Both the position numbers and the translations under genes were made by a program. Of a DNA stretch of 64,000 nucleotides, positions 34,596-42,967 are shown one piece after another. The stretch is taken from positions 34,160-98,159 of the forward strand of contig CAKVIC010000007.1 in assembly GCA_934754655.1 (NCBI GenBank), written 5' to 3'. Position 1 is the stretch's first letter. The number at the start of each line of letters is the position of its first letter. Source of the DNA: an uncultured Candidatus Melainabacteria bacterium. Its GTDB lineage: Bacteria > Cyanobacteriota > Vampirovibrionia > Gastranaerophilales > Gastranaerophilaceae. The notes below the pieces were generated by a model that worked only from the letters and a program-made list of their open reading frames with translations, searched no databases and was not told the DNA's origin.

Positions 34596-35361
34596 TAAAA
34601 ATTATGTAACAGATGCTATTAATTTAAAATCATATAATTTAAATGATGCCGATAAAATTGTATTGATGTATTCAAAAGACAATGGCTTAATAAAAGGTGT
34701 TGCAAAAGGCGTAAAAAAAACAAAAAATAAGCTTGGTGCAAGAATGGATTTGCTTAATGCAAATTCTTTACAATTGATTCGTGGACGTTCAATGGATACA
34801 GTTATTCAGGCTCAAACAATTAATAATTTTAAAAATTCTAGAAAAGATATGGATAAACTTTTGTTGTCATCGTATATTTCAGAACTCGTTGTAAATATAG
34901 CAGAAGGCTCTGAATCTGCAGCACGTGAAGTTTATGATATTTTGTATAAAGCTTTGGAAAAAATCGAAAATAGCTTAACAAAAAAAGATTCTTTAATCGC
35001 AGTAATAAAATTTCAATTAAAATTATTGTTAATTATGGGGTTTTGCGTAGAACTAGATTCTTGTTTGTGCTGTAGAGAACAGATTTTAAATGATGAAATG
35101 TATTTTTCATCAAAAATGGGCGGAGTTATATGTAAAGAATGCAATGAGGTCTTGGGTATAAAACTAAAAATGCACTATAAGATAAGGGATTTTTTACAAG
35201 CAATGTTACAATTTGATTTCAATTATGAAAGTGACTACGAAAAAAAGGCAACAGAAAAAGTTTGTACAGTATGCTTTAACCTATTAGACGAATATATTTC
35301 GACCCACACAAATAAAAGACAAAAATCAACCAAATTATTGCATGAACTAGCATTAACATAG
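34588..35361 (+). CDS. recO: DNA repair protein RecO
   Basis: 257 residues from the ATG at 34588, which overlaps the pilT-like stop; an upstream in-frame GTG lies inside that gene. RecO helps load RecA onto SSB-coated DNA at gaps. The N-terminal OB fold shows YVTDAINLKSYNLNDADKIV and GLIKGVAKGVKKTKNKLGAR. A helical middle part follows, then a zinc motif of the form CLCC (about 158-161) and CKEC. The last 50 residues form the C-terminal helices. Length and order of domains are normal. Pairing with pilT is probably positional coupling only. Confidence 0.85.
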   Translation: MNNKNYVTDAINLKSYNLNDADKIVLMYSKDNGLIKGVAKGVKKTKNKLGARMDLLNANSLQLIRGRSMDTVIQAQTINNFKNSRKDMDKLLLSSYISELVVNIAEGSESAAREVYDILYKALEKIENSLTKKDSLIAVIKFQLKLLLIMGFCVELDSCLCCREQILNDEMYFSSKMGGVICKECNEVLGIKLKMHYKIRDFLQAMLQFDFNYESDYEKKATEKVCTVCFNLLDEYISTHTNKRQKSTKLLHELALT

Positions 35362-35420
35362 CATTCAAGAATTTTTTACTCGATTCGATATATCTATAAT
35401 ATATACAATTTTAAATTTAT

Positions 35421-35488
35421 TGTAAAGAATTGTAACAATATTTGTTCACTTGCGCAATTTTTGAAAATGTAAATACTTTATATATATA
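35421..35488 (+). promoter_or_regulatory. Shared two-box promoter, site C (gene 35515)
   Basis: TGTAAAGAATTGTAAC (35421-35436) gives half-sites 10 bp apart. GCAATTTTT (35454-35462), 11 bp and TACTTTATATATATA (35474-35488) follow, 26 bp before the ATG. Confidence 0.75.
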
Positions 35489-35514
35489 AAACAACAACAC
35501 GGAGACTGTATAAA

Positions 35515-36300
35515 ATGGCACTGCTACTATCAATGTATCAAAAAATGAGGCTAACGCGAAAGATAAGTCAATTGACTCTTCGCAAAACTCGTGTTGATAG
35601 TAAGAGAGAACGAATTACTAAAAACATTTCAAATGTACAAAAAAGATACGCAAGTATAACACAAAATATAAAAAATTATGCAAATCAATTAAAAAATCAA
35701 TACAAACAATGGACACAAAATAGTATATTTGGAGCTAGTACATTTAATCCAACTAACTTTGGTAACACGGGTACTACTGGTTATGTATTAAGAGCTTTTG
35801 ATAATTGGGCGGCTAATACAACTGCTGGCGACAACTTATATTCTGCAAACGCTCAAGCAATGGTAGAAGTTATGAAAAAAGGCGGAACTTTCAATCCATT
35901 AATTGGCGATGATAAAAAACCAGTATTAGATGCTAATGGCAAACAACAATATGTCGCAAGTAATGATCCAAGTGTCGTAATTACACAAGAAGATTATAAC
36001 ACTTTGAATTCAGTAAATTATTGTGCCCAACAAGAACAAGCTCAAGCATCATATCAATGTCAAACGGCACAACAAAATTATGAAAACAATGTTTCAATAT
36101 GGGAAGCACAAGCACTTGCTAATATTGACGCAGAAGAAAATGAAGCTTTAGATCCAATGCATTACGAAGATCAAATGTTAGAACTTGAATCTCAAGAAAT
36201 TGAAGCAATGATGGCTGTATACAAAGCTCAATTAGATACTTACAAACAAGATTTAGCGGAATCAGCTAAAGATTCATCTCCTAAATTCGGTCTTGCATAA
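35515..36300 (+). CDS. Uncharacterised helical-ended protein
   Basis: 261 residues, with CGGAGA upstream. Residues about 1-70 are strongly basic and helical (SMYQKMRLTRKISQLTLRK, then ISNVQKRYASITQNIKNYA). The middle (about 75-160) is rich in asparagine, glycine and threonine. The end (about 160-250) is glutamine- and glutamate-rich helix (QEEYN-like runs, MLELESQEIEAMMAVYKAQ). Helical termini around a loop-rich centre resemble self-assembling extracellular or appendage proteins; this is inference. No signal peptide is present, so any export would be by a leaderless route. It is one of the best examples under the shared promoter and ends at a clear terminator. Confidence 0.7.
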   Translation: MALLLSMYQKMRLTRKISQLTLRKTRVDSKRERITKNISNVQKRYASITQNIKNYANQLKNQYKQWTQNSIFGASTFNPTNFGNTGTTGYVLRAFDNWAANTTAGDNLYSANAQAMVEVMKKGGTFNPLIGDDKKPVLDANGKQQYVASNDPSVVITQEDYNTLNSVNYCAQQEQAQASYQCQTAQQNYENNVSIWEAQALANIDAEENEALDPMHYEDQMLELESQEIEAMMAVYKAQLDTYKQDLAESAKDSSPKFGLA

Positions 36301-36325
36301 TAAAAAAATAATCATAATTTATATA

Positions 36326-36352
36326 AAAATCGAGGTTTACGACCTCGATTTT
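36326..36352 (+). terminator. Intrinsic terminator after gene 35515
   Basis: AAAATCGAGGT and ACCTCGATTTT form an 11-bp stem around TTACG, followed by a T run. Confidence 0.9.
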
Positions 36353-36495
36353 TTTACGTTTATTAAACCACATATAGATTTATATAAAATAAACTGTATT
36401 TATTACTAATATTTCTTCATAACCACCTTAACTTCTTATTTATATTTTAACTCCAAGGAGTTCCACTTCTAAACAGATTTCGTCAATCATCTAAT

Positions 36496-36564
36496 TGTAA
36501 CAAAATGTAAAATTAATAATCAAAATAAGGCAATTTTTTCATAAAACTTTACTTTATATATATA
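36496..36564 (+). promoter_or_regulatory. Shared two-box promoter, site D (gene 36584)
   Basis: TGTAACAAAATGTAAA (36496-36511), then GCAATTTTT (36530-36538), 11 bp and TACTTTATATATATA (36550-36564). The ATG is 19 bp on, with AAGAG as ribosome-binding site. Confidence 0.75.
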
Positions 36565-36583
36565 AGGAGTATTAAGAGTAATT

Positions 36584-37105
36584 ATGTCAACATTAATTGG
36601 TCAAAGATTTATATATCGAGGTCAACAAGTTACCATTAGTTCAACAAAAGATAATGGTAATACTATTTTTCTTAAATATCCTTCAGGACAAGAAATTAAA
36701 GTTAATAAAAAAAATCTTAATTCACTATTTTCTAATTCAATTGGGGAAAATGTTAAGAAGAATATTGAAGATATGCAAAAAAAGAATGATAAATATATCG
36801 AGGAACAAGATAAAAATTATTCAATTGCAAAAAAATTATACAAATTTACTCAAACACTAATAGAAGATATTAAAAAGAAAATTCAAAATTTATTGAAAAA
36901 TAATAATACTGAATCTGAAAAATATTTATGTTCAAACGATAAAACAAAATATAGAGAGTTTTGCAAATCATTAAAGCGATATAAAGATTTGTTTCGCAGT
37001 TGTTCTTTTGCCATGTTAATTGCTCTAAGCAATAAATTTGATGCTTGTCTCTGGGGGAATAATTTAGGTAACCAAAGAAATCTCGCTGAAGCTTTATTAA
37101 CATAA
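36584..37105 (+). CDS. Uncharacterised protein with an SH3-like start and coiled coil
   Basis: 173 residues. The first 45 residues (LIGQRFIYRGQQVTISSTKD, then TIFLKYPSGQEIKVN) look like a small barrel of the kind seen in KOW/SH3-like or Tudor-like domains. Residues about 55-105 are a lysine-rich coiled coil, and the C-terminal part holds three cysteines (YLCSND, EFCKSLK, RSCSFAM). There is no signal peptide. I do not recognise a family. It is monocistronic under the shared promoter; two minus-strand open frames opposite its 3' half are shadows. Confidence 0.6.
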   Translation: MSTLIGQRFIYRGQQVTISSTKDNGNTIFLKYPSGQEIKVNKKNLNSLFSNSIGENVKKNIEDMQKKNDKYIEEQDKNYSIAKKLYKFTQTLIEDIKKKIQNLLKNNNTESEKYLCSNDKTKYREFCKSLKRYKDLFRSCSFAMLIALSNKFDACLWGNNLGNQRNLAEALLT

Positions 37106-37208
37106 CAGGACTTAATTTTAAAAAAGGCATCCAAAAATTTCGCCAAATGGTGAATGTTATTTTTAGCATTTTCTGTAATCCTTTTCTATAAAAAGGAGTC
37201 AGTTTTTC

Positions 37209-38213
37209 ATGAAAATGTTAATGTTTGATTTTAGAGATTCAGAAAAAAGTTTTTTTCAAAAGCATAATTTTCAAGATATAGAAATTACTTTTATCAAAGA
37301 ACCATTAAATATTTTTTCTAAGCTTAGCGAACAGCAATTAGAAGAAACTGATATTGTAAGCGTATTTATTGGTTCTGATGTTTCAGCGAATGTCTTAAAA
37401 AAGTTCAAAAATTTGCGAATTGTTGCTACGCGCTCGACAGGTTATAACCACATTGATATAGATTATTGCAGAAATAATAATATTACTGTTTTTAACGTAA
37501 ACGAATATGGGCAAAAATCAGTTGCCCAATTCACTTTTGGGATGATAATTTCTTTAGTCAGAAACCTTTTGCCGGCCTATTTAGATATGCAAAAAGGAAT
37601 TTTGGCGCACGCAAATTACGAAGGACGAAATCTTAATAGTATGACTTTAGGTATTTTTGGTTCCGGCTCAATTGGTGAGCAAGTAGCAAAAATTGCAAAC
37701 TTTTTTAACATGAAGATTCTTGTAAATAGTTATACAAAAAATGAAGAAATAAACGGGTTTGTTGAGTATGTTGAAAAAGATGAATTATTAAAACGTTCGG
37801 ATATAATTTCTTTACATATTCCTTATACCAAAGAGAACTATCATTTTCTTGCAAATGAAGATTTTAATAAAATGAAACAAGGTGTTTATATTATAAATAC
37901 TGCACGTGGCGAGCTTCTTGATATTGTGGCTTTGTATGAAAATCTTATTTCAGGAAAAGTTAAAGGAGCCGGGCTTGATGTCTTGGAATGTGAGTATTTG
38001 GTAGGACACGAAGAACAAGAATATATAAAGGATTTAACACCTAAAAGCGTAATGAATGCTTTGATAACAAAGAAATTATTATCTTTTAATAATGTTTTGA
38101 TAACTCCACATATTGCCTATAATACACGTGAATCTATTGAAATTTTGCTTGAAGTAACTTTTAATAATATTCGTAATTTTGTAAAAGGAATGCACGAAAA
38201 CCAAGTTTGTTAA
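37209..38213 (+). CDS. D-isomer-specific 2-hydroxyacid dehydrogenase (D-lactate dehydrogenase-like)
   Basis: 334 residues with AAAGGAG upstream. Members reduce pyruvate or other 2-oxoacids with NADH, giving D-lactate in fermenters. RSTGYNHIDID near 76-86 is the substrate-binding motif. GIFGSGSIGEQVA near 148-160 is the NAD-binding Rossmann loop. The catalytic arginine lies in NTARGELLD, the histidine in TPHIAYNTRES, and the acidic partner in the ECEYLVGHEE region. The long C-terminal insert with LVGHEEQEYIKDLTPKSV is typical of the lactate dehydrogenase branch. Specificity is inferred only. Dispersed repeats follow the gene, and no clear terminator hairpin of its own is seen. Confidence 0.85.
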   Translation: MKMLMFDFRDSEKSFFQKHNFQDIEITFIKEPLNIFSKLSEQQLEETDIVSVFIGSDVSANVLKKFKNLRIVATRSTGYNHIDIDYCRNNNITVFNVNEYGQKSVAQFTFGMIISLVRNLLPAYLDMQKGILAHANYEGRNLNSMTLGIFGSGSIGEQVAKIANFFNMKILVNSYTKNEEINGFVEYVEKDELLKRSDIISLHIPYTKENYHFLANEDFNKMKQGVYIINTARGELLDIVALYENLISGKVKGAGLDVLECEYLVGHEEQEYIKDLTPKSVMNALITKKLLSFNNVLITPHIAYNTRESIEILLEVTFNNIRNFVKGMHENQVC

Positions 38214-38220
38214 GAGTTTT

Positions 38221-38405
38221 TTGTCACGAGATTACGTAACATGATGAGAGGAAAAATAAACCGGACAAATGATGAGAATGAGTATTGCCAAGAGTCACCT
38301 ATTTCAGTATTTTACTGACATAAAGCCTTTGCGCCAATTGTGTTTTTTTTGTCATGCTGAACTCGTTTCAGCATCTCACCGGCGTGAAACCTTACGCCAA
38401 GCAAG
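38221..38405 (-). repeat. Dispersed hairpin-ended repeat, degenerate tandem copies (minus orientation)
   Basis: Read on the minus strand, a unit end with GATGCTGAAACGAGTTCAGC and ATGACA lies at 38401-38350. A more decayed end follows, and the linker TTTGTCCGGTTTATTTTTCC appears near 38270-38250 as in the 10347-10614 array. The copies are worn and their start halves are mostly lost. Confidence 0.65.
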
Positions 38406-38470
38406 TTATTTATTTTAAACTTTTCATGATATAATTTGTGTGTTAAAAAAACTAAACGAGGGGTGTATTA

Positions 38471-38791
38471 ATGAAAATTGGGTTTAATCCTGCAATAAAA
38501 AATCAAAACACATATAGCGTAAAACACAACGTCAGCGAGCAAACTAGCATTCCTGACAAACAACTAGCATTTAAAAAGGTCAATCAAGAGTTTTATAATA
38601 TGGCTGAAAAAATGTATAGAGATAGAGGGTCAGTAACTTCATGGTGGCTTGAGCGAATAACAGATTACGTTATTTGGAATGACATGTCAAAACAAGATGC
38701 TTTAGACACTATGCGTGCTGTACTTAAATGGGTAAATAAAGAAAGCTTAGAAGTTTTTGAAAGCAGATATAATTATATTAAAAACTATTAA
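38471..38791 (+). CDS. Small uncharacterised protein
   Basis: 106 residues, preceded by CGAGGGG and a TATAAT -10 near 38430. MKIGFNPAIKNQNTYSVKH is a start I have seen on other unknown proteins from similar gut bacteria. The rest is helical (FYNMAEKMYRDRGSVTSWW, then KQDALDTMRAVLKWVNKESL). Unlike the neighbours it lacks the shared two-box promoter. There is no signal peptide and no known motif. It is bracketed by copies of the dispersed repeat, which may have brought it or its surroundings in. Confidence 0.6.
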   Translation: MKIGFNPAIKNQNTYSVKHNVSEQTSIPDKQLAFKKVNQEFYNMAEKMYRDRGSVTSWWLERITDYVIWNDMSKQDALDTMRAVLKWVNKESLEVFESRYNYIKNY

Positions 38792-38825
38792 TTAAATAAC
38801 ATATTATTACGAATCACTCATTATT

Positions 38826-38941
38826 TGCCCTGCTGAACTTGTTTCAGCATCTCACAGGCGTGAAACCTTACGTTAATCTAGCTTCTTACTTACATTAACC
38901 CCAGTTTACTTGTCAAATCCTGAAATAAATTCAGGATGACT
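38826..38941 (-). repeat. Dispersed hairpin-ended repeat, unit in minus orientation
   Basis: On the minus strand it reads AGTCATCCTGAATTTATTTC, then CAAGTAAACTGGGG, CACGCCTGTGAGATGCTG and GTTCAGCAGGGCA. It is closest to the unit at 8783 and about 116 bp long. It fills most of the gap between 38791 and 39047. Confidence 0.8.
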
Positions 38942-39046
38942 TGAAAAAATTTGCACACAGCCACAAGTTTTTAATCAAAATTTGCATTTGACCACAAATA
39001 TTATTCATACAATTACAACGCTTAGAAAAAATGTTTTTAACATGTA

Positions 39047-40381
39047 TTATAAATCAACTTCTATCTCAAATTTTCGATTCCATGGATATGAGTATTTAAT
39101 ATTTTCAATAGGATTAATATCAAGGATTTTAAACAATTTATTTTCATACGGTTTCATCATTGTTGAAATATCTTGAGGCTTATTAATCATTTTTCTTACA
39201 TTTGCTTGATATGCCCAATCATCTAAAAATCTTATTAGTTGCAATTTTTTAAATGCTATATCATTATATTGATTAGCCTTAAATTTTGTCTTTATTGTTG
39301 CAAGTAAACTTCCAAGCGTGTTTGCTGAAGTATTCCAACCCGCATATCCATAAAAATTTTTTAAATCAATATTTTGTAAAAGCATTTCAACAAAATTGTT
39401 ATCTGCGCCATTTGCAAACCTAACATCTGCAATTGCAAAAGATTTATTAGGCATATTAAAGGCTTTGTTAAAAGGCTCTGTATCCCAGCTCATGACATGT
39501 TCTCCTTGTTTTATTTTAAAATTATTAACAATAAGAATAATGTCAGCCTTATCTGAATCTAAAACTTGATTAAATCCTGCAAGTTCTAATTGTCCTTCAA
39601 CAGATTCTTTTATAGAAACATCTTCATAATTCGAAATTAAATCGATATTTTCAGGTTCAATATACTCAACAAATATTTTTATCTCTTTTTTTAAAGCACG
39701 TGCCAACAATGTTAAAGGTATTTCATCTGCGCCAGTTTTAATATTTGCACCCATATTTTTTAATTCATTGGCTTCCTTTACATTAAAACCATATTGAGCA
39801 CAATCATCTTTAGAAAAAATCAAAAACTCAAACAATCCATCTTTTTCAAATTGTAACAATCTTTTATTAACTTCAAAATTTCTTGTTCGTGTTTTAACAT
39901 AATCTTCTAATATATTTTTAGGGATATCCGAATTAGGTTCAATTCCTGTTTTATGAAACTCAAAAGAATATTCAAAAATTTTTTTGCCATATTCAGACCA
40001 ATATTCTTTTTCTTCTTCATTATAATTATTATTTGAAATTCGCATAATGCTTGAAAACGCGTAAACTTTTGCCATTTTTGTTTCTAAAATTTGTTTTAAA
40101 GTATTAAGTCGCTCATTAATAATTTCAAAAGTATCCTTGGAACGCCTTGAAGGTATCAACCCACCATAAATCAGTGTGTCTAATGATAATATTATGCAAT
40201 CTACATCTTCCAAAGATTTTAACCAGTCAAAAAGAGCTTCAACATTTGCTTGTTTAGTCAAATCACCCAAAAGCTCTCGATTAGGTAAAAATAATTCAAT
40301 TGAATTATCAATTGATGTAATATCTTTTACTAAATTATAACACACAGGTCGGTTATCTATTGGTAATAAAGAAATTTTCAT
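39047..40381 (-). CDS. DUF4127 family protein
   Basis: 444 residues. The family start is clear: SLLPIDNRPVCYNLVKDI, then LPNRELLGD and CIILSLDTLIYGGLIPSRRS. Other conserved stretches are SSIMRISNNNYNEEEKEYW, GADEIPLTLLARAL, VRFANGADNNFV and YGYAGWNTSANTLGSLLA. DUF4127 proteins have no firm biochemical role that I know. Here the gene is the last of a minus-strand string 14 bp after a PdxA-like gene and the DUF1537 kinase, so a link to sugar-acid catabolism is plausible. No signal peptide is present. Confidence 0.85.
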   Translation of the reverse strand: MKISLLPIDNRPVCYNLVKDITSIDNSIELFLPNRELLGDLTKQANVEALFDWLKSLEDVDCIILSLDTLIYGGLIPSRRSKDTFEIINERLNTLKQILETKMAKVYAFSSIMRISNNNYNEEEKEYWSEYGKKIFEYSFEFHKTGIEPNSDIPKNILEDYVKTRTRNFEVNKRLLQFEKDGLFEFLIFSKDDCAQYGFNVKEANELKNMGANIKTGADEIPLTLLARALKKEIKIFVEYIEPENIDLISNYEDVSIKESVEGQLELAGFNQVLDSDKADIILIVNNFKIKQGEHVMSWDTEPFNKAFNMPNKSFAIADVRFANGADNNFVEMLLQNIDLKNFYGYAGWNTSANTLGSLLATIKTKFKANQYNDIAFKKLQLIRFLDDWAYQANVRKMINKPQDISTMMKPYENKLFKILDINPIENIKYSYPWNRKFEIEVDL

Positions 40382-40395
40382 AATGATATCCTAAC

Positions 40396-41331
40396 TTAAT
40401 ACATACAATATTTTATTGCTTCAATCATAGAATCCGGATTGGCTAAATTTTTACCTGCAATATCAAACGCGGTGCCGTGACTTGGCGAAGTCCTTATAAT
40501 ATCCAAACCTATTGTCATATTAACAGTATTTCGTCCAGCAATTGATTTTATAGGAATTAAACCTTGATCATGATAACACGCTATATAACAATCAAAAGGC
40601 AATTTTTCTTTCATTAAATATTTTTGTACAACTTTTGAAAATAAAGCATCCGCAGGATATGGATTTGAAATATTTATTCCTAAATTCCTCAATTCATTTA
40701 ATGCCGGTATCATATTTTTTTCTTCTTCTTCACCTATAACACCGTGTTCGCCACAATGAGGATTTAACCCACAAATCGCAAACTGAGATTTTTGAATATT
40801 TAATTTGTTTTTAAAAAATTCATTTAACCTTACAACTTTATCGACAATGAAATCTTTTGTTAGAGTTTCACTAACATCTTTTATTGGGATGTGTCTTGTT
40901 AGTAATAATATCCTAAAATCTTTCGATACAAAAAGCATTTCAGCTTTTTGATTATCATGTGCTAAAAATTTTTCTAAAATTTCTGTTTGCCCATTATAAT
41001 GATGTCCGGCAAGATGCATAGCTTCTTTTGATGTTGGAGCAGTAACAATAAATTTTGGTCTTAATTCACATGCTTTTTTTAAAGCTTTATATGCGAAATC
41101 TCCTGCATTTGCGGTTATTTTCCCAAATTCAATTTTATGAGGATATTCAATTTCTATAATTTCATAATGCTTATTAAGTTTTCCATTTTTATTTAGAATT
41201 TCAGAATTAGAAATTAAAACTACATCATTCGAAGCCAAATTAAGCTCATTCAAAGCTTTTATCGTAATTTCAGCCCCAATTCCATTGGGATCACCTGTTA
41301 ATATTGCAATTTTTTCAGAATATCTATTCAT
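40396..41331 (-). CDS. PdxA-family dehydrogenase (PdxA2-like, probable 4-phospho sugar-acid dehydrogenase)
   Basis: 311 residues. PdxA oxidises 4-hydroxythreonine-4-phosphate for vitamin B6. The PdxA2 branch instead acts on D-threonate or erythronate 4-phosphate, giving dihydroxyacetone phosphate. LTGDPNGIGAEI opens the fold. Metal-binding histidines are H147 (TRHIPI), H192 (NPHCGE) and H254 (YHDQG). TSPSHGTAFDIAG is the C-terminal signature. Its start overlaps the DUF1537 kinase end by 8 bp; that pairing is the known hallmark of PdxA2 acid-sugar pathways, so I prefer that role. A housekeeping B6 role cannot be excluded, because no other pdx gene is in view. Confidence 0.85.
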   Translation of the reverse strand: MNRYSEKIAILTGDPNGIGAEITIKALNELNLASNDVVLISNSEILNKNGKLNKHYEIIEIEYPHKIEFGKITANAGDFAYKALKKACELRPKFIVTAPTSKEAMHLAGHHYNGQTEILEKFLAHDNQKAEMLFVSKDFRILLLTRHIPIKDVSETLTKDFIVDKVVRLNEFFKNKLNIQKSQFAICGLNPHCGEHGVIGEEEEKNMIPALNELRNLGINISNPYPADALFSKVVQKYLMKEKLPFDCYIACYHDQGLIPIKSIAGRNTVNMTIGLDIIRTSPSHGTAFDIAGKNLANPDSMIEAIKYCMY

Positions 41332-42631
41332 GGCATTTTAAATAATTTAAAATTTCTATTAACGTATTGATATTACCGAGATTCCCAGATTTTGTTATTA
41401 TCCAATTATTATTTATATCAGCACATAATGAAATCGCCGGAGCAACTTCATCCACCAATCTTAATTCATTTGAGCCGATTGCTTTACAACATTTATAAGA
41501 AGTCTCGCCCCCTAAAGTTATCAAAATTAAATTAATGCGCTCCATAACTTGTTTTGTTAAATCAGCTAAAAAATCTGTAATTTTTCCGGCAAGTTTCTCC
41601 TTAGTTAATTCTGCGTTATAAGAATCATCTGAAAATCCATCAAAATTTGTAATAAGATTCGACGTATGAACACAAACATCTTTATTATTTTTTAAATCAA
41701 AAACAATTTTTTCTACAATTTCATCATTAACACCATCTAAAATGTTTTTAACTGTTAAATCAATAAATTCAAAATTACCATGCGTCGCATCATATTTTTG
41801 AAGCCTATCAATTTGATTAGCAGTTATTTGCGTTGCGGTGCCTGATACTATAAACTTAGGAAGATTACCAATTTGCGGAACGCAGTTTTCATTTTCAATT
41901 CCGGCAAGCCAATATTTTGAAAACACTTGAGCACCTGCGGCTGTTCCAGTAGGTAAGATTTTTTTATTTGCTTTTATTACTGCAAGTGCAATTTGTTCAA
42001 TATCAGTGATAGAGGTTGCATCTGCTACTATTAAGATTTTACCGTTAGAAATAAGTTCATTTATTTTTGATAAAATTGGACCAGCCCCATTCATAACAGT
42101 TTTTAAATCAATTATTCCAACAATATCACCTACAGAATCAATTAGCTGAGATTTTAAAAGAGTCGGCACATGAGATTCTGTAATAGGTGAATGCGGATCA
42201 ATTGCCATTTCAGTCTTACCAATTGGGATACCTTTTGCCAAATGATAACCGCCTACTGTTATTCGACCTTCTTGAGGAAATGCAGGTATAACAATAGCTG
42301 CATCATAATCTAAAATTTCAATTGCAGTCAAAGTTTCTATAGCGATATTTCCTCTTAAAGTTGAATCTATTTTTTTGTAATAATATTCAAACGAAAAGTT
42401 ATCCATTAGAGTTTTTATCGCTTTACCAACTCTAATAACGGCCTCACCTGAAACGACATTTCTTGATTCACTTGACAAAGCCCAAACATCAGTACCAACT
42501 TTTACTTTTGGAGAGCAACCACTATCAAGTAAAATCTTTGTACTAGCACCACGCTTTTTAAATTGCAACGCAGTATCATTAGCCCCAGTCAAATCATCAG
42601 CAATTATACCTACTATATCAGATAAAATCAT
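41324..42631 (-). CDS. Four-carbon acid sugar kinase (DUF1537/DtnK-OtnK family)
   Basis: 435 residues. GIIADDLTGANDTALQFKKRG is the N-terminal substrate domain signature. KIDSTLRGNI and IVIPAFPQEGR-type sequence (AAIVIPAFPQEGRITVGGYH) follow. The C-terminal ATP-binding domain has LITLGGETSYKCCKAI and SGNLGN near the end. Family members phosphorylate D-threonate, erythronate or related acids at position 4 in the cytoplasm, and the PdxA2-like enzyme next door would oxidise the product. ATG overlaps the ssb stop by one base. The run ssb, kinase, PdxA and DUF4127 may be one transcript. Confidence 0.87.
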   Translation of the reverse strand: MILSDIVGIIADDLTGANDTALQFKKRGASTKILLDSGCSPKVKVGTDVWALSSESRNVVSGEAVIRVGKAIKTLMDNFSFEYYYKKIDSTLRGNIAIETLTAIEILDYDAAIVIPAFPQEGRITVGGYHLAKGIPIGKTEMAIDPHSPITESHVPTLLKSQLIDSVGDIVGIIDLKTVMNGAGPILSKINELISNGKILIVADATSITDIEQIALAVIKANKKILPTGTAAGAQVFSKYWLAGIENENCVPQIGNLPKFIVSGTATQITANQIDRLQKYDATHGNFEFIDLTVKNILDGVNDEIVEKIVFDLKNNKDVCVHTSNLITNFDGFSDDSYNAELTKEKLAGKITDFLADLTKQVMERINLILITLGGETSYKCCKAIGSNELRLVDEVAPAISLCADINNNWIITKSGNLGNINTLIEILNYLKCHE

Positions 42632-42957
42632 TATTCTGCGTCTCTTTTTGAACCTAATAATCTTATATTGTTTGCGACAACAAGAAATCTTTCTCGTTCT
42701 TCACCACTTTGGTCTGTCCATTTACTTATTGAGATTCTACCATCAACAACAACCTGACGACCTTTTTTAATATATTCTCCGGCAAATTCTGCTTGTTTAT
42801 CCCAAACTTCAATATTAAACCAATCAGCAACTTCTTCTTTTGTTTTAGCATCACGTCTATTCACAGCTAAAGAAAATGTTGTTTTAACTTTACCCGATTC
42901 AAAATATTTAATTTCTGCATCTTGTCCTGCTCTACCAATAACAGTAACTGTGTTCAT
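42631..42957 (-). CDS. ssb: Single-stranded DNA-binding protein, short form
   Basis: 108 residues. An OB fold with MNTVTVIGRAGQDAEIKYFE, FSLAVNRRDAKTKEEVADWF and GRQVVVDGRISISKWTDQSG. It binds single-stranded DNA as a tetramer during replication and repair. The protein ends IRLLGSKRDAE, with no glycine-rich linker and no acidic DDDIPF tail, the part that docks partner proteins in most bacteria. A longer SSB may exist elsewhere in the genome. TAAGGAG-type sequence (AAGGAGT) precedes the start. It lies between the peptidyl-prolyl isomerase gene (10 bp) and the kinase gene (1-bp overlap). Confidence 0.85.
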   Translation of the reverse strand: MNTVTVIGRAGQDAEIKYFESGKVKTTFSLAVNRRDAKTKEEVADWFNIEVWDKQAEFAGEYIKKGRQVVVDGRISISKWTDQSGEERERFLVVANNIRLLGSKRDAE

Positions 42958-42967
42958 TTATAACTCC

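Noticed and set aside
36870..37169. Two overlapping minus frames of 99 and 87 codons opposite gene 36584
   Set aside because: They lack a ribosome-binding site and lie within a plus gene that has a clear promoter and start.
39241..39275. GCAATTTTT with an AT-rich stretch 11 bp later
   Set aside because: It lies inside the DUF4127 gene, lacks the TACTTTATATATATA box and has no half-sites; I take it as chance.
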